Shown piece by piece: positions 40,674 through 49,382 of a stretch of 56,468 nucleotides of DNA; position 1 is the stretch's first letter, and each line of letters begins with the position of its first letter. The notes under the pieces are model-generated. The model ran no database searches. It was not told the origin of the DNA and worked only from the letters and a program-made list of their open reading frames with translations. The translations under genes were made by a program, and so were the position numbers. The stretch is from JAAAOH01 sp041686235 (GTDB lineage: Bacteria > Spirochaetota > Spirochaetia > DSM-27196 > PWMO01): contig JAWLED010000008.1 of the NCBI GenBank assembly GCA_041686235.1, positions 1 to 56,468 on the forward strand, written 5' to 3'.

Positions 40674-41959
40674 GTAGAATCCGCCTGAAAGACGGTTTTA
40701 GAAAACTCAGCATGAGCGAGCGGCGGCGGGCCTTTCGTGACGCCCTCGAGCTCACCGACGAGGAGCTCGCCACCGATGCCGCCTTTGCCGACCTCGCGGA
40801 CGTCATGACCGAATCATCGGTGGGTATCATGCCGGTGCCGATGGGCATCGCGGGGGGCTTTCTCATCGATGGGGAGCGCTATGACGTTCCCCTCGCCACT
40901 GAAGAGCCGTCGGTCGTTGCCGCGGCAACCTACGCCGCACGGATCATCTCCCGCGCCGGCGGGTTCACCACCAGGGCGGACGCACCGGTCATGACTGCTC
41001 AGGTCTTTTTAGAACCGCGGAGCGCAGAGCAGAGCGTGGGCGAGCTCAGCGCCCGCCGCGACCGCCTCGAAGCCGTTGCTCGCGAAGAGCTTGCAAGCAT
41101 GGAGGCGCGCGGCGGGGGATTCCACGCGTTGCGCATCTCCGAGGTCCCACAGACCGCCCTCACCAAGATCGAAATCGATGCGGACGTGCGAAACGCAATG
41201 GGAGCAAATCTTCTCAACACCGTCGCAGAGCGTCTCAAGAGCGAGGCCGAGCAACTCGGCGGTGGAACCGGGTTCATCGGCATACTCTCGAACGCGGCTC
41301 GGGCACGGCGGGCTCACGCGGAGTTCACCGTTCCGGTTTCACGGCTGGGGCGCTCCGGAGTGGGCGGACCGGAAGTCGCTCGCCGCATCGAGTTGGCTTC
41401 CCGGCTTGCCGACAGCGATCAGGACCGTGCCGTCACACATAACAAAGGCGTGATGAACGGTATTACCGCGCTGGCCGTTGCAACGGCAAACGACACACGG
41501 GCAATCGAGGCAGCCGCGCACGCGTGGGCCGGCCGCGAACACGGGTATCGCTCGCTGACCCGATTCACCGTCGACGGGGACGCTTTGCGTGGCACGATAG
41601 AGCTCCCCCTTGCGTTTGCCACCGTGGGCGGCGCAGTCGGGTTCCATCCAAATGCTCAGCGGGCGCTGAAGCTGTTGGGGTATCCCGACGCACCGACCCT
41701 CTCCCGGATTGCCGCCGCCGTCGGATTAGCTCAGAACTTCGCGGCGGTTTACGCCCTGGTGAGTGAAGGCATTCAACCGGGGCACATGCGCCTTCACGCG
41801 GCCCGCGTTGCATATGCGGCGGGCGCACGCGGCGACCACGTGCGCGAGGTCGGCCGGCAATTGTGGGAGTCAGGCGAGATAAGCACCGAGGCGGCGAAGC
41901 GCATACTCGCAAACGTGGAAGACGATACGGAGCAACGACCGAGCGAGGAAAACCGATGA
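40670..41959 (+). CDS. mvaA: Hydroxymethylglutaryl-CoA reductase, class II
   Basis: Reduces HMG-CoA to mevalonate. The 429-residue soluble protein is of the bacterial class II type: ATEEPSVVAAATYAA with the catalytic Glu (79), DVRNAMGANLLNTVAE, the THNKGVMNG loop with catalytic Lys, and the C-terminal GIQPGHMRLHA with the catalytic His. ATG overlaps the isomerase stop (ATGA). Confidence 0.96.
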   Translation: MSRIRLKDGFRKLSMSERRRAFRDALELTDEELATDAAFADLADVMTESSVGIMPVPMGIAGGFLIDGERYDVPLATEEPSVVAAATYAARIISRAGGFTTRADAPVMTAQVFLEPRSAEQSVGELSARRDRLEAVAREELASMEARGGGFHALRISEVPQTALTKIEIDADVRNAMGANLLNTVAERLKSEAEQLGGGTGFIGILSNAARARRAHAEFTVPVSRLGRSGVGGPEVARRIELASRLADSDQDRAVTHNKGVMNGITALAVATANDTRAIEAAAHAWAGREHGYRSLTRFTVDGDALRGTIELPLAFATVGGAVGFHPNAQRALKLLGYPDAPTLSRIAAAVGLAQNFAAVYALVSEGIQPGHMRLHAARVAYAAGARGDHVREVGRQLWESGEISTEAAKRILANVEDDTEQRPSEENR

Positions 41960-43008
41960 AAGACGCACCGGCCGACAGCGCAATGTGCACCGCCTCCCCG
42001 AGCCTCGCTCTCACCAAGTATTGGGGGAAGGAGGAGCAGGGAACAAACGTTCCGGCGACCTCGAGTCTCGCCGTTGCGCTAAAGAGCCTTACCACGACCA
42101 CGCGGGTTCAACACGCACTTGGTGCCGACACCGTCGTAGTGGATGGGGAGCCGCAAGCCGAAAGCCGATATGCTCCGGTTTTCGAAGCCGTCCGCGCAGA
42201 GACGGGGTCAGCCTCGCGGTTTCTTGTCGAAAGCACCAACGACTTTCCCACTGCCGCCGGGCTCGCCAGCTCTTCATCGGGAATAGCAGCTCTCGTTTGC
42301 GCACTCGATGCTCTGCTCGGCGCCGAGCTTCCCAGCTGGAAACTCTCGCGTATCGCGCGGCTCGGGTCCGGGTCGGCTGCTCGGGCGGTCTTCGGCGGTT
42401 TTACGGTTCTGCCGGCCGGCGGCACCGAGGCATCCTCGATTCACCCCGCCGAGTATTGGCCTGAGTTGCGAATGCTGGTAATCGTGCTCCAAACCGGCTC
42501 AAAAGCCGTGTCCTCTCGGGAGGCGATGGAGCGGGTGAGACGAACCTCCCCGTATTTTTCGGCTTGGCGGCAGGATGCCGAAGAGGTGTTCTCGGAGGCC
42601 CGGGAAGCGGTATCCGTGAAGGATATCGATCGGCTCGGTCACGCCATGCGCCTGAGTTACTTGCGAATGTTCTCGACGATGTTTGCCGCCGATCCTCCGG
42701 TAGTATACTGGCAACCACAGAGCTTGTCGGTCATTCGGGTGTGTGAAGAACTTCGTCGCGAGGGGATCCCGACCTACGAAACCATGGATGCCGGTCCGCA
42801 GGTCAAGGTTCTTACCACGGTGGATCATCTCGATACCGCGTATGCCGCGTTGTCCGCAGTGGCCGAGAACATCTTGGTCTCGAGTATCGGGGCGGGCCCG
42901 CAGGCCTGGAGGGAGCAGAGCGAGCCTGCCTCCCGGATGCGGCCCGCAGACGACGGGCACGAGGTCGTCTCGCAAAGCGGCACGCCCAACACGGAGGATA
43001 ACCCATGA
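41956..43008 (+). CDS. mvaD: Diphosphomevalonate decarboxylase
   Basis: ATP-dependent decarboxylation to isopentenyl diphosphate. The 350-residue GHMP-kinase-fold protein has ALTKYWGKEEQGTNVPATSSLAVAL near the N-terminus (the KYWGK motif is diagnostic), TNDFPTAAGLASSSSGIAAL as phosphate-binding loop, and the C-terminal GPQVKVLT. ATG overlaps the reductase stop (ATGA). A longer frame starting inside the reductase gene is rejected. Confidence 0.95.
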   Translation: MKDAPADSAMCTASPSLALTKYWGKEEQGTNVPATSSLAVALKSLTTTTRVQHALGADTVVVDGEPQAESRYAPVFEAVRAETGSASRFLVESTNDFPTAAGLASSSSGIAALVCALDALLGAELPSWKLSRIARLGSGSAARAVFGGFTVLPAGGTEASSIHPAEYWPELRMLVIVLQTGSKAVSSREAMERVRRTSPYFSAWRQDAEEVFSEAREAVSVKDIDRLGHAMRLSYLRMFSTMFAADPPVVYWQPQSLSVIRVCEELRREGIPTYETMDAGPQVKVLTTVDHLDTAYAALSAVAENILVSSIGAGPQAWREQSEPASRMRPADDGHEVVSQSGTPNTEDNP

Positions 43009-44051
43009 GCCGAACGCTCATTGTGCCGGGTAACCTATTGCTGTTCGGGGAGTACGCCGTCCTCGAACAAGGCGGGCTCGGGCTTGCCTGCGCAACGGGG
43101 CCACACGTTCGCGCGTACCTCGATCCCGCCGAGGGCTTTACGGTCGAAGGACGACTCGGTGCGCGTGCGGCAACCTGGACCGCGGGCGAAGAATGCAACT
43201 CACCTGAGGACTTTCTCTGCCGCGTTGCGGGCTTCGCTCAACGGTGGTGTGGCGAGCGGAACATCGACATTGCCGCGCTCAATACTCGCCTCGTCATCGA
43301 CTCTACGGCCTTCATGTCGGAATCCGGACACAAGCGCGGCTTGGGATCGAGCGCAGCAGCAACGGTGGCTCTCTGTGCAGTAGTGTGCGATCTGGCAGGC
43401 ATAGATGACGATGCCACACGTTTCGACCTCGCCGTGCGTGCTCACCGCTATGCACAGGGTGGCAGGGGCAGCGGCTACGACGTAGCCGTTTCCTATTTCG
43501 GCGGCCTCGGTCTCTTTCGAGGCGGTGAGCGTCCGGAGTTCGAGCCGGTTTCCCTCGAGTGGCTGCCGCCTCTCTCACTGTACGAGACAGGTGCCCCCTC
43601 GAGCACCTCTCACGCGGTTTCCCACTACGCCGCGTGGAAGGCCGCACATCGCGAGGAGGCAAGAGCCTTTCTCGAACGATCAAACAACTTGATTTCTCGC
43701 CTCGTTGACCGGCAGACGTGGTCGGATGCCCGCCCGATTGCCGGGGAGCTCGCCGAGTTGGGGAAGTCGTTGGGACGCTCCATCGGTGTTTCCGCGGATA
43801 TTTCCCCAGCCGTTTCGGGTCTTGGTCGCGGCGTGAACCGTGGAGGAGCCGGTGCAAACCGCAGTGACACGGAAGGCGCGAAGTACAGCGAAACCGAAGT
43901 CGGCGCAATCGCACACGCGGAAAATACCGATCTCTGCAAAGCGGTCGGAGCAGGCGCTGAGCTTGCCGTGTGCTTCGGTTCAGCAAAGGGAGACGAATCG
44001 AGCGAGCTGTCGCCGGTCGAGATCGATTGGGAGGGGTGCACATGGCGCTAA
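43005..44051 (+). CDS. Phosphomevalonate kinase
   Basis: GHMP kinase converting phosphomevalonate to diphosphomevalonate. The 348-residue protein has the start VPGNLLLFGEYAVLEQGG, the ATP-binding loop KRGLGSSAAATVAL and GRGSGYDVAVSYFGG. The final part differs from other kinases by a low-complexity Gly/Asn/Arg/Ser stretch (about residues 268-300). ATG overlaps the decarboxylase stop (ATGA). The assignment as phosphomevalonate rather than mevalonate kinase rests on position in the operon and similarity to the bacterial mvaK2 type. Confidence 0.88.
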   Translation: MSRTLIVPGNLLLFGEYAVLEQGGLGLACATGPHVRAYLDPAEGFTVEGRLGARAATWTAGEECNSPEDFLCRVAGFAQRWCGERNIDIAALNTRLVIDSTAFMSESGHKRGLGSSAAATVALCAVVCDLAGIDDDATRFDLAVRAHRYAQGGRGSGYDVAVSYFGGLGLFRGGERPEFEPVSLEWLPPLSLYETGAPSSTSHAVSHYAAWKAAHREEARAFLERSNNLISRLVDRQTWSDARPIAGELAELGKSLGRSIGVSADISPAVSGLGRGVNRGGAGANRSDTEGAKYSETEVGAIAHAENTDLCKAVGAGAELAVCFGSAKGDESSELSPVEIDWEGCTWR

Positions 44052-45043
44052 GTGGATGGGGAGCATCGAAGTTACTGCTATTCGGCGAGCATGCCGCTGT
44101 GTACGGACACCCGGCGCTCGGCATTGCCCTACCCGACGGGGTACGACTGCACGTTCGCCCCGAAGCCGGCTCGTGGCACGTTTCCGGGCTGCCCGGCGGC
44201 TATGCGTCTCTCCTATTGGATCTTTTGGCGCACGCCGAAGGCATTCTCTCTCGGCGGTTTGGCCATGAAGCCGTGCGCGCTCTGCGCGGAGAGATCCGAG
44301 TCGAGGCAACCGTTCCGCCGGCACTTGGATTTGGATCCTCGGCGGCGGTCTGTAGCGCCCTCGCGCGGGCGTTGCTTCCCGTGCTCTCGGAGAAAACACC
44401 GACCGCGTTTGAAATATGGGAGCTGGCTCATGCCTTCGAGGTCTTTTTCCACGGCAGCCCGTCGGGAATAGATACCGGCATCTCGAACCTCGGCGGTATA
44501 CAGGCCTTCAACTTCGAAGGAGGCTCGCTCCCGCGTGCCACCTCACTGAGCAGCCCCGACCTGTTTCTCCTCGTAGGCGCCGTTCCACGGCAGAGCGACA
44601 CGAAACACCTCGTGGCTCGGGTAAAGGCTGCCCGAGAGTCCGGCTCCCAGTCGACGAAGCGCATCCTCGAGAAGCTCGGCTCCATCGCGCAAGAGGCAAT
44701 TTCGGTGCTCTCTCACGCCGACGCGGCGGCGGCAAGCGAACCGGTGGTCTCCCATTTGGGGCGCTTGGCAAATGCCGCCCATAGCAACTTGCGAGACCTC
44801 GAGCTCTCGAACCCTCATCTCGAAACGGTACTGCAGGCCGGAAGCGATGCCGGTGCCGGCGGCGGCAAACTCAGCGGTGCCGGTGGCGGAGGCGCCTTTT
44901 TCTTGATCTTCGAAGGGGCCGCCGAGCTCCGGCGCGCAGAGGCCGCGGTACGGCCGATACTCGAAGGGATCGCCCACGACCTCCCGTTGTTCTCTTACCG
45001 GGTCGTTGCCGGCGATGCCGAGCGGGTAACCGAAGCCGCATAG
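44042..45043 (+). CDS. Mevalonate kinase
   Basis: GHMP kinase phosphorylating mevalonate. The 333-residue protein has KLLLFGEHAAVYGHPALGIAL, the ATP loop PPALGFGSSAAVCSAL, the substrate region HGSPSGIDTGISNLGGI with the catalytic Asp, and motif 3 KLSGAGGGGAFFLI. The start ATG at 44042 with GGAGGGG five bases upstream overlaps the phosphomevalonate kinase end by 10 bases. Last gene of the operon; it converges with the SDR gene after 15 bases. Confidence 0.93.
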   Translation: MALSGWGASKLLLFGEHAAVYGHPALGIALPDGVRLHVRPEAGSWHVSGLPGGYASLLLDLLAHAEGILSRRFGHEAVRALRGEIRVEATVPPALGFGSSAAVCSALARALLPVLSEKTPTAFEIWELAHAFEVFFHGSPSGIDTGISNLGGIQAFNFEGGSLPRATSLSSPDLFLLVGAVPRQSDTKHLVARVKAARESGSQSTKRILEKLGSIAQEAISVLSHADAAAASEPVVSHLGRLANAAHSNLRDLELSNPHLETVLQAGSDAGAGGGKLSGAGGGGAFFLIFEGAAELRRAEAAVRPILEGIAHDLPLFSYRVVAGDAERVTEAA

Positions 45044-45058
45044 TCGCCGGCGCGCTGC

Positions 45059-45838
45059 TCAGCGGTTCGGCATACGGCGCTTTTGAAGCGCTCCCACCGC
45101 GCGCACAACAAGAGCGCGCGGCAAAAAACGCTGCACGAATATCGACAGGCGAAATCCGAGGCCGTACACCGCAACCCGCTTTCCCCGCATCATCGCTCGG
45201 TACCCGTAGCGCGCCACCTCGTGCACGGTGGGCAGCGAATCGCTGTCCATGGCCTCGGGATGCATTCCCGCAGCGGCATGAAACGGAGAGCGAACGGGGC
45301 CGGGACACAGCGCGGTGACGGTAATCGAGGTGTGCGAGAGCTCCTCGGCGAGCGCTTGCGAGAGCGACAGAGCATAGGCCTTCGTGGCATAATATACGCT
45401 CATGAGTGGCCCGGGCTGAAAGGCGGCAACCGAGGCCACGTTGAGAATGCGCCCATCTCCTCGCCTCGACATCCCAGCCGCCACGAGGTGAAGCATGCGG
45501 GTAAAGCCGCCCACATTCAGCGCAATCATCCGCCGGTCGACCTCCCACTCTGTTTCTACGAAGCGGCCAAAGTCTCCGATACCGGCGTTATTGACGAGCA
45601 CATCGATCGAACGCGCGGCGAGCGCGCTGCTCAGCGACTCGAGCCGGCCCTCGTCGGACAAATCCGCTTCGTAGATTTCAGCCCCCACGCCGTGGCGGGC
45701 CGCCTCTGCGGCAACCTCTTCGAGCATATCCTTCCGGCGGGCTACGAGGAGAAGGTCGTAGCCGTGTTCGGCAAGGACCTCGCAGAACGCGCGCCCGATC
45801 CCGCTGCTTGCCCCTGTGACGAGCGCCGTTGCACCCAC
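45059..45838 (-). CDS. Short-chain dehydrogenase/reductase
   Basis: Classical SDR of 259 residues: cofactor loop TGASSGIGRAF (8-18), NNAG, catalytic Ser in NVASVAAFQPG, and YYATKAYALSLSQAL with the Tyr-x3-Lys pair. The C-terminal 50 residues (VYGLGFRLSIFVQRFLPRALVVRAVG) suggest an amphipathic or membrane-associated helix, as in DHRS7/YqjQ-like SDRs. The start is GTG with AAGGAGGA five bases upstream. Substrate unknown. Confidence 0.9.
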   Translation of the reverse strand: MGATALVTGASSGIGRAFCEVLAEHGYDLLLVARRKDMLEEVAAEAARHGVGAEIYEADLSDEGRLESLSSALAARSIDVLVNNAGIGDFGRFVETEWEVDRRMIALNVGGFTRMLHLVAAGMSRRGDGRILNVASVAAFQPGPLMSVYYATKAYALSLSQALAEELSHTSITVTALCPGPVRSPFHAAAGMHPEAMDSDSLPTVHEVARYGYRAMMRGKRVAVYGLGFRLSIFVQRFLPRALVVRAVGALQKRRMPNR

Positions 45839-45848
45839 TGCTTCCTCC

Positions 45849-45878
45849 TTGACGTGGGCACTCTACACGGTTGATAAC
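45849..45878 (+). promoter_or_regulatory. Candidate promoter placing +1 at the glycosyltransferase start codon
   Basis: TTGACG (45849-45854), an 18-base spacer and GATAAC (45873-45878), five bases before the GTG at 45884. No ribosome-binding site is seen before the GTG. Confidence 0.45.
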
Positions 45879-45883
45879 ACACT

Positions 45884-47059
45884 GTGCAACGCGCCCAATT
45901 CTTGTTTCTCGAGTCGTTTTTCGGCGGCTCTCACAAAGCTTTTGCCGAAGGTCTCGCAAAACACACTACCCACACCATCGACCTCATCACCCTCCCGGCG
46001 GCGTACTGGCGGTGGCGTACACGCACCGCGGCCCTGCAGTTCGCCGACCGTGTCGCAAAGCTACGCAATGCCGCACCTCCCTCGGTAGATACGGGCGCTC
46101 GCCCGCTGCGACTCAGCGAATACGACGGCATCGTTGCAACCGACCTCATGGATCTTGGCGACCTGAGAGCGCTTCTTGCCGGGCCGCCGATCCTCCTGTA
46201 TGTGCACGAGAGCCAGTCGAGCTACCCACGCCCGGACGGAAGCCCTGCGGACACGGACACAGTCATGCGGGACGTGAGGAATGCCGTCTTTGCCGACCGC
46301 GTGCTTTTCAACTCCCATTTCCACCGCAATCATTTTCTCGAAGTCGCCACAGAGCTTGCCGCGCAAACACCCCAGGCGGGGCTCACCCCGATAGTAGCGT
46401 CGATCCGGGATAAGTCCGACGTTCTGTATCCGGGTTGCACGCTCAGCGATCTCAGCCCCCCGGGCGGCGGCCCCGCCGTGCCGGATTCCCCGGGCGGCGG
46501 CCCCGCCGTGCCGGATTCCCCCCTCATTATCTGGAACCATCGGTGGGAGTACGACAAGAATCCCGTGCCCTTCTTTCGCACCCTCAAAACCCTCTCCGAA
46601 GAAGGACTCGGTTTCCGCGTTGCCGTGGTCGGAGAGCAACCCGACTATATACCCCGTGAGTTCACCGATGCCTACACGGCTCTGTCCGGCCATATCGTAA
46701 CGTGGGGATATCTCGAACGTCGCGAGGATTATGCGCGGCTGCTTTTGTCCGGCGACATCGTCGTTTCGACCTCGATGCAGGAAAACTTCGGCATCTCGAT
46801 CGTGGAGGCAGCCGCAGCGGGGTGCGTGCCACTCGTTCCCAAACGCCTATCGTACCCCGAAATCATACCGCAGGAGTACCACGATCTCTGTCTCTACACC
46901 TCGAACGCTCAACTCGTTTCCCGCCTAAGAGCGTTTTTGACCAACGGCGTGCCGAGGGCGGCCGGTCTCCGTGAGGCGATGTTTGGATATGAGTGGTCAC
47001 AGATGAGCGGCGCCTACGACCGCGAGCTCGAGGCTCTTCGGCGCCTTACTCGCCATTGA
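45884..47059 (+). CDS. DUF3524-type glycosyltransferase, tRNA-queuosine alpha-mannosyltransferase-like
   Basis: A 391-residue protein with an N-terminal DUF3524 domain and a C-terminal GT-B glycosyltransferase domain. The N-terminus (FLESFFGGSHKAFAEGLA, then ITLPAAYWRWRTRTAALQFAD) matches the start of animal GTDC1, the enzyme identified as queuosine-tRNA mannosyltransferase (QTMAN). The C-terminal half has the ExFGISIVEAAAAG loop of family 4-type glycosyltransferases. Start GTG, no ribosome-binding site. An exact 30-bp duplication (46461-46520) inserts ten extra residues between the domains. Whether this bacterium mannosylates queuosine is an inference. It overlaps the next, convergent gene by 14 bases. 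Confidence 0.85.
   Translation: MQRAQFLFLESFFGGSHKAFAEGLAKHTTHTIDLITLPAAYWRWRTRTAALQFADRVAKLRNAAPPSVDTGARPLRLSEYDGIVATDLMDLGDLRALLAGPPILLYVHESQSSYPRPDGSPADTDTVMRDVRNAVFADRVLFNSHFHRNHFLEVATELAAQTPQAGLTPIVASIRDKSDVLYPGCTLSDLSPPGGGPAVPDSPGGGPAVPDSPLIIWNHRWEYDKNPVPFFRTLKTLSEEGLGFRVAVVGEQPDYIPREFTDAYTALSGHIVTWGYLERREDYARLLLSGDIVVSTSMQENFGISIVEAAAAGCVPLVPKRLSYPEIIPQEYHDLCLYTSNAQLVSRLRAFLTNGVPRAAGLREAMFGYEWSQMSGAYDRELEALRRLTRH
46461..46520. repeat. Exact 30-bp tandem duplication inside the DUF3524 glycosyltransferase gene
   Basis: cgggcggcggccccgccgtgccggattccc is present twice without mismatch at 46461-46490 and 46491-46520. The unit encodes ten residues (PGGGPAVPDS type), keeps the frame and lies between the DUF3524 and glycosyltransferase domains. 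Confidence 0.95.
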
Positions 47060-47921
47060 GCCGGGCAAGCACCCGATAGAGCCCTTGATGGCCGAGTTTT
47101 TCCCATCCGAGCGCCTTTGCCGAGACATAGAACTGATGAACGAGCGAAAGCCCCGGCATGGAGAGATTCATCCGCTCAGCCTCGGACAGCGCAATACCCA
47201 TGTCCTTGACGAAATGCTCGATGTAGAAGCCGGGCTCGTAGTCCCCTGCCGCGATGCGCGGCCCAAGATTATTGATCAGAAAGGAGGACGCCGCCCCCTT
47301 TCCGATTACGGCAATCACACTCTCGAGGTCCAATCCCGCGCGGTAGGCGTAGAGCAGAGACTCCACGACGCCGATCATTGTACCGGCGACGAGCGTTTGA
47401 TTGGACATCTTGGTGTGTTGCCCGGCTCCGGCTGGTCCCATGAGCCGCACGTTTTCCCCGAGCACCTCAAAGGCCGGCCGAACCTTCTCGAAAGACGCTT
47501 CATCGCCGCCAACCATGATCGCAAGCGTACCGTTTCGCGCCCCGACATCTCCCCCGGAGACGGGAGCATCGAGGGCGGAGACGCCACGGTTCGTTGCCTC
47601 TTCGGCAATGCGCTGAGCAAGTGAGGGCTCCGAGGTGGTCATGTCGACGAGCGTCACACCGGCATCACATCCTTCGAAAATACCCTGCTCGCCGAAGTAG
47701 ACCTCTTTTACGTCATGCGGGTAACCAACGATGGTAAAAACGGCCTCCGCGCCCGAGGCCGCCTCGGCCGCCGTCGCGCACCATGTGGCTCCCTGCTTCT
47801 CGAGCTCAGCGGCTTTTGAGCGGGTCCGATTGTACACGGCGACCTCGTACCCCGCCGCAAGGAGGTTGAGACACATGCTTTTGCCCATTATTCCCGTACC
47901 AACCCATGCAATTCGCTTCAT
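47046..47921 (-). CDS. NAD(P)-dependent beta-hydroxyacid dehydrogenase, 3-hydroxyisobutyrate dehydrogenase family
   Basis: The 291-residue protein has the Rossmann start RIAWVGTGIMGKSMCLNLL, the substrate motif LDAPVSGGDVGARNGTLAIMVGGD, the catalytic-Lys region AGAGQHTKMSNQ and the closing FYIEHFVKDMGIAL. This is the family layout of 3-hydroxyisobutyrate, tartronate-semialdehyde and glyoxylate/succinic-semialdehyde reductases; the exact substrate is open. The ATG at 47921 overlaps the histidine kinase stop by one base (TGATG), with AGGAGG seven bases upstream, so it is co-expressed with the kinase. Confidence 0.9.
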   Translation of the reverse strand: MKRIAWVGTGIMGKSMCLNLLAAGYEVAVYNRTRSKAAELEKQGATWCATAAEAASGAEAVFTIVGYPHDVKEVYFGEQGIFEGCDAGVTLVDMTTSEPSLAQRIAEEATNRGVSALDAPVSGGDVGARNGTLAIMVGGDEASFEKVRPAFEVLGENVRLMGPAGAGQHTKMSNQTLVAGTMIGVVESLLYAYRAGLDLESVIAVIGKGAASSFLINNLGPRIAAGDYEPGFYIEHFVKDMGIALSEAERMNLSMPGLSLVHQFYVSAKALGWEKLGHQGLYRVLARLNGE

Positions 47922-49171
47922 CAATCGACCTCCTGTTCCACGGGAAGCAGCGGGAGCTCGACATACACGTCCGTTCCCCTCGCTTCGTCGGTCTCGAACC
48001 AGATGCTTCCGTTGTGTGCGCGAGCAATAAGGCTCGCAATATAGGTGCCCAGACCGTTACCGGCTTTCTTGCCGGAGGTGGCATAGCGCTCAAAAAAGCG
48101 CTCGCGCACATTTTCGGGCACCGGCATCGTGTTGTGAATCTCAACAAGATAGGCGCATATCTTGCCGTCTTTTTCTTTCCTCGAGACATGTATGGAAACG
48201 GTATCTCCCGCGTTGGAGGCCTCAACGGCATTTCGCAGCAAGTTCGCAAACAGCTCTTCGAGGTAGATCACTTCCCCGTAAATCGGTAGGCTCGAGTTCC
48301 AATCGATATCCTCGCCATCCACGGCGTAGCTCAGCTCAACGGTGGACCCGGAAAGAATACTCGATAACTGGCTCTCTACTGCGCGAAACACATCCAGCAA
48401 ATTGACCGGCTGCGGGTCGAGCTCGTAGCTTCCCTCCTCCATGCGAACGTAGTCCATTGAGCTCGATATCATCGTATCGAGCCGATGACCGCTGTCGCGA
48501 ATGGCGAGGACGAGCTCACGTTGGCTCTCGGTCAGCTCATCGCGCAACAGCAGATCTGCTGCCGTGAGCATGCCGTTGAGCGGATTGCGTAGGTCGTGGC
48601 GCATCATGCGTTCCACTTCCTGCTTGGTAGCCTCGAGCCGTCTGCGCTCTTGGATCTCGGAGTGAAGCTCAGAGATCGTGTCCTGCAGCTCCCGTTCCAT
48701 ATGTTTGCGCTCGGTGATATTGACGACGAAGGTGACCTTCTTCGGCTCACCAAGGCTGTCCTGCAAGTACGCAGCATCTGCGAGTATTGCCAACGGCGAC
48801 CCGTCTCTGCGGTGCACATTCCATTCGCCGCGCAGCTCACCTTCGGCGCCCTCCGCCCGGATAAACGCGTCATGCAAGTCGGTCAGGCGTTGTCTGTCTT
48901 TCTCGGGAACTACCACAGTAAAATGCTTGCCGAGGAGCTGTTCCGGACTGTAGCCGTAGAGACGGCAGTACTGTGGATTGACGTAATCGAAATGGCCGCT
49001 GCGGTTGGTAATGCACACGCCGATCGGTGTCGCATCGAGGATATGCCACAACCGGTTGCTCTCCGGAGAGATCGCTTGCGCCGCCTCAGAGAGCCCGCCT
49101 ACATATTCAGTGCCGGCTTCTCTCTGACGCCCCCGTTGGTCGTGATGTTCGTCGTACGTAGTATCCGGCAC
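47921..49171 (-). CDS. PAS-domain sensor histidine kinase
   Basis: A soluble kinase of about 416 residues: a PAS domain (about 38-160, with DATPIGVCITNRSG), a coiled-coil, a HisKA dimerisation domain with MMRHDLRNPLNGML, and an HATPase domain whose N box is LFANLLRNAVEAS and whose glycine box is KKAGNGLGTYIASLI. There is no transmembrane segment, so it senses an internal signal. The GTG at 49171 is preferred (GGAG seven bases upstream); longer frames to 49264 have no ribosome-binding site. No response regulator is adjacent; the nearest receiver is at 11363. Confidence 0.9.
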   Translation of the reverse strand: MPDTTYDEHHDQRGRQREAGTEYVGGLSEAAQAISPESNRLWHILDATPIGVCITNRSGHFDYVNPQYCRLYGYSPEQLLGKHFTVVVPEKDRQRLTDLHDAFIRAEGAEGELRGEWNVHRRDGSPLAILADAAYLQDSLGEPKKVTFVVNITERKHMERELQDTISELHSEIQERRRLEATKQEVERMMRHDLRNPLNGMLTAADLLLRDELTESQRELVLAIRDSGHRLDTMISSSMDYVRMEEGSYELDPQPVNLLDVFRAVESQLSSILSGSTVELSYAVDGEDIDWNSSLPIYGEVIYLEELFANLLRNAVEASNAGDTVSIHVSRKEKDGKICAYLVEIHNTMPVPENVRERFFERYATSGKKAGNGLGTYIASLIARAHNGSIWFETDEARGTDVYVELPLLPVEQEVD

Positions 49172-49304
49172 GAGCCAACTCCGAATATCAATAAGCTGGT
49201 TACAACTGTAGCACGCACTCAGAGCTCGGCACAAGCACGGCCATAGGCCCTGCCAGAGTGACACCTGAGAGACGCCTCAAAACCGGTTATGTGGCCCGCG
49301 GCCC

Positions 49305-49333
49305 TTGATCTCCGTGGACCATTTCTGAACAAT
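49305..49333 (+). promoter_or_regulatory. Candidate promoter of the HExxH-protein gene
   Basis: TTGATC (49305-49310), a 17-base spacer and AACAAT (49328-49333); leader of about 43 bases with AAGAAGGA before the ATG at 49383. Both boxes match at four of six positions, so the call is tentative. The remaining divergent gap upstream holds nothing recognisable. Confidence 0.3.
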
Positions 49334-49382
49334 GCAGCCCTGCACCCGCACCGGAGATACACCAACGGCAAGAAGGACACCC

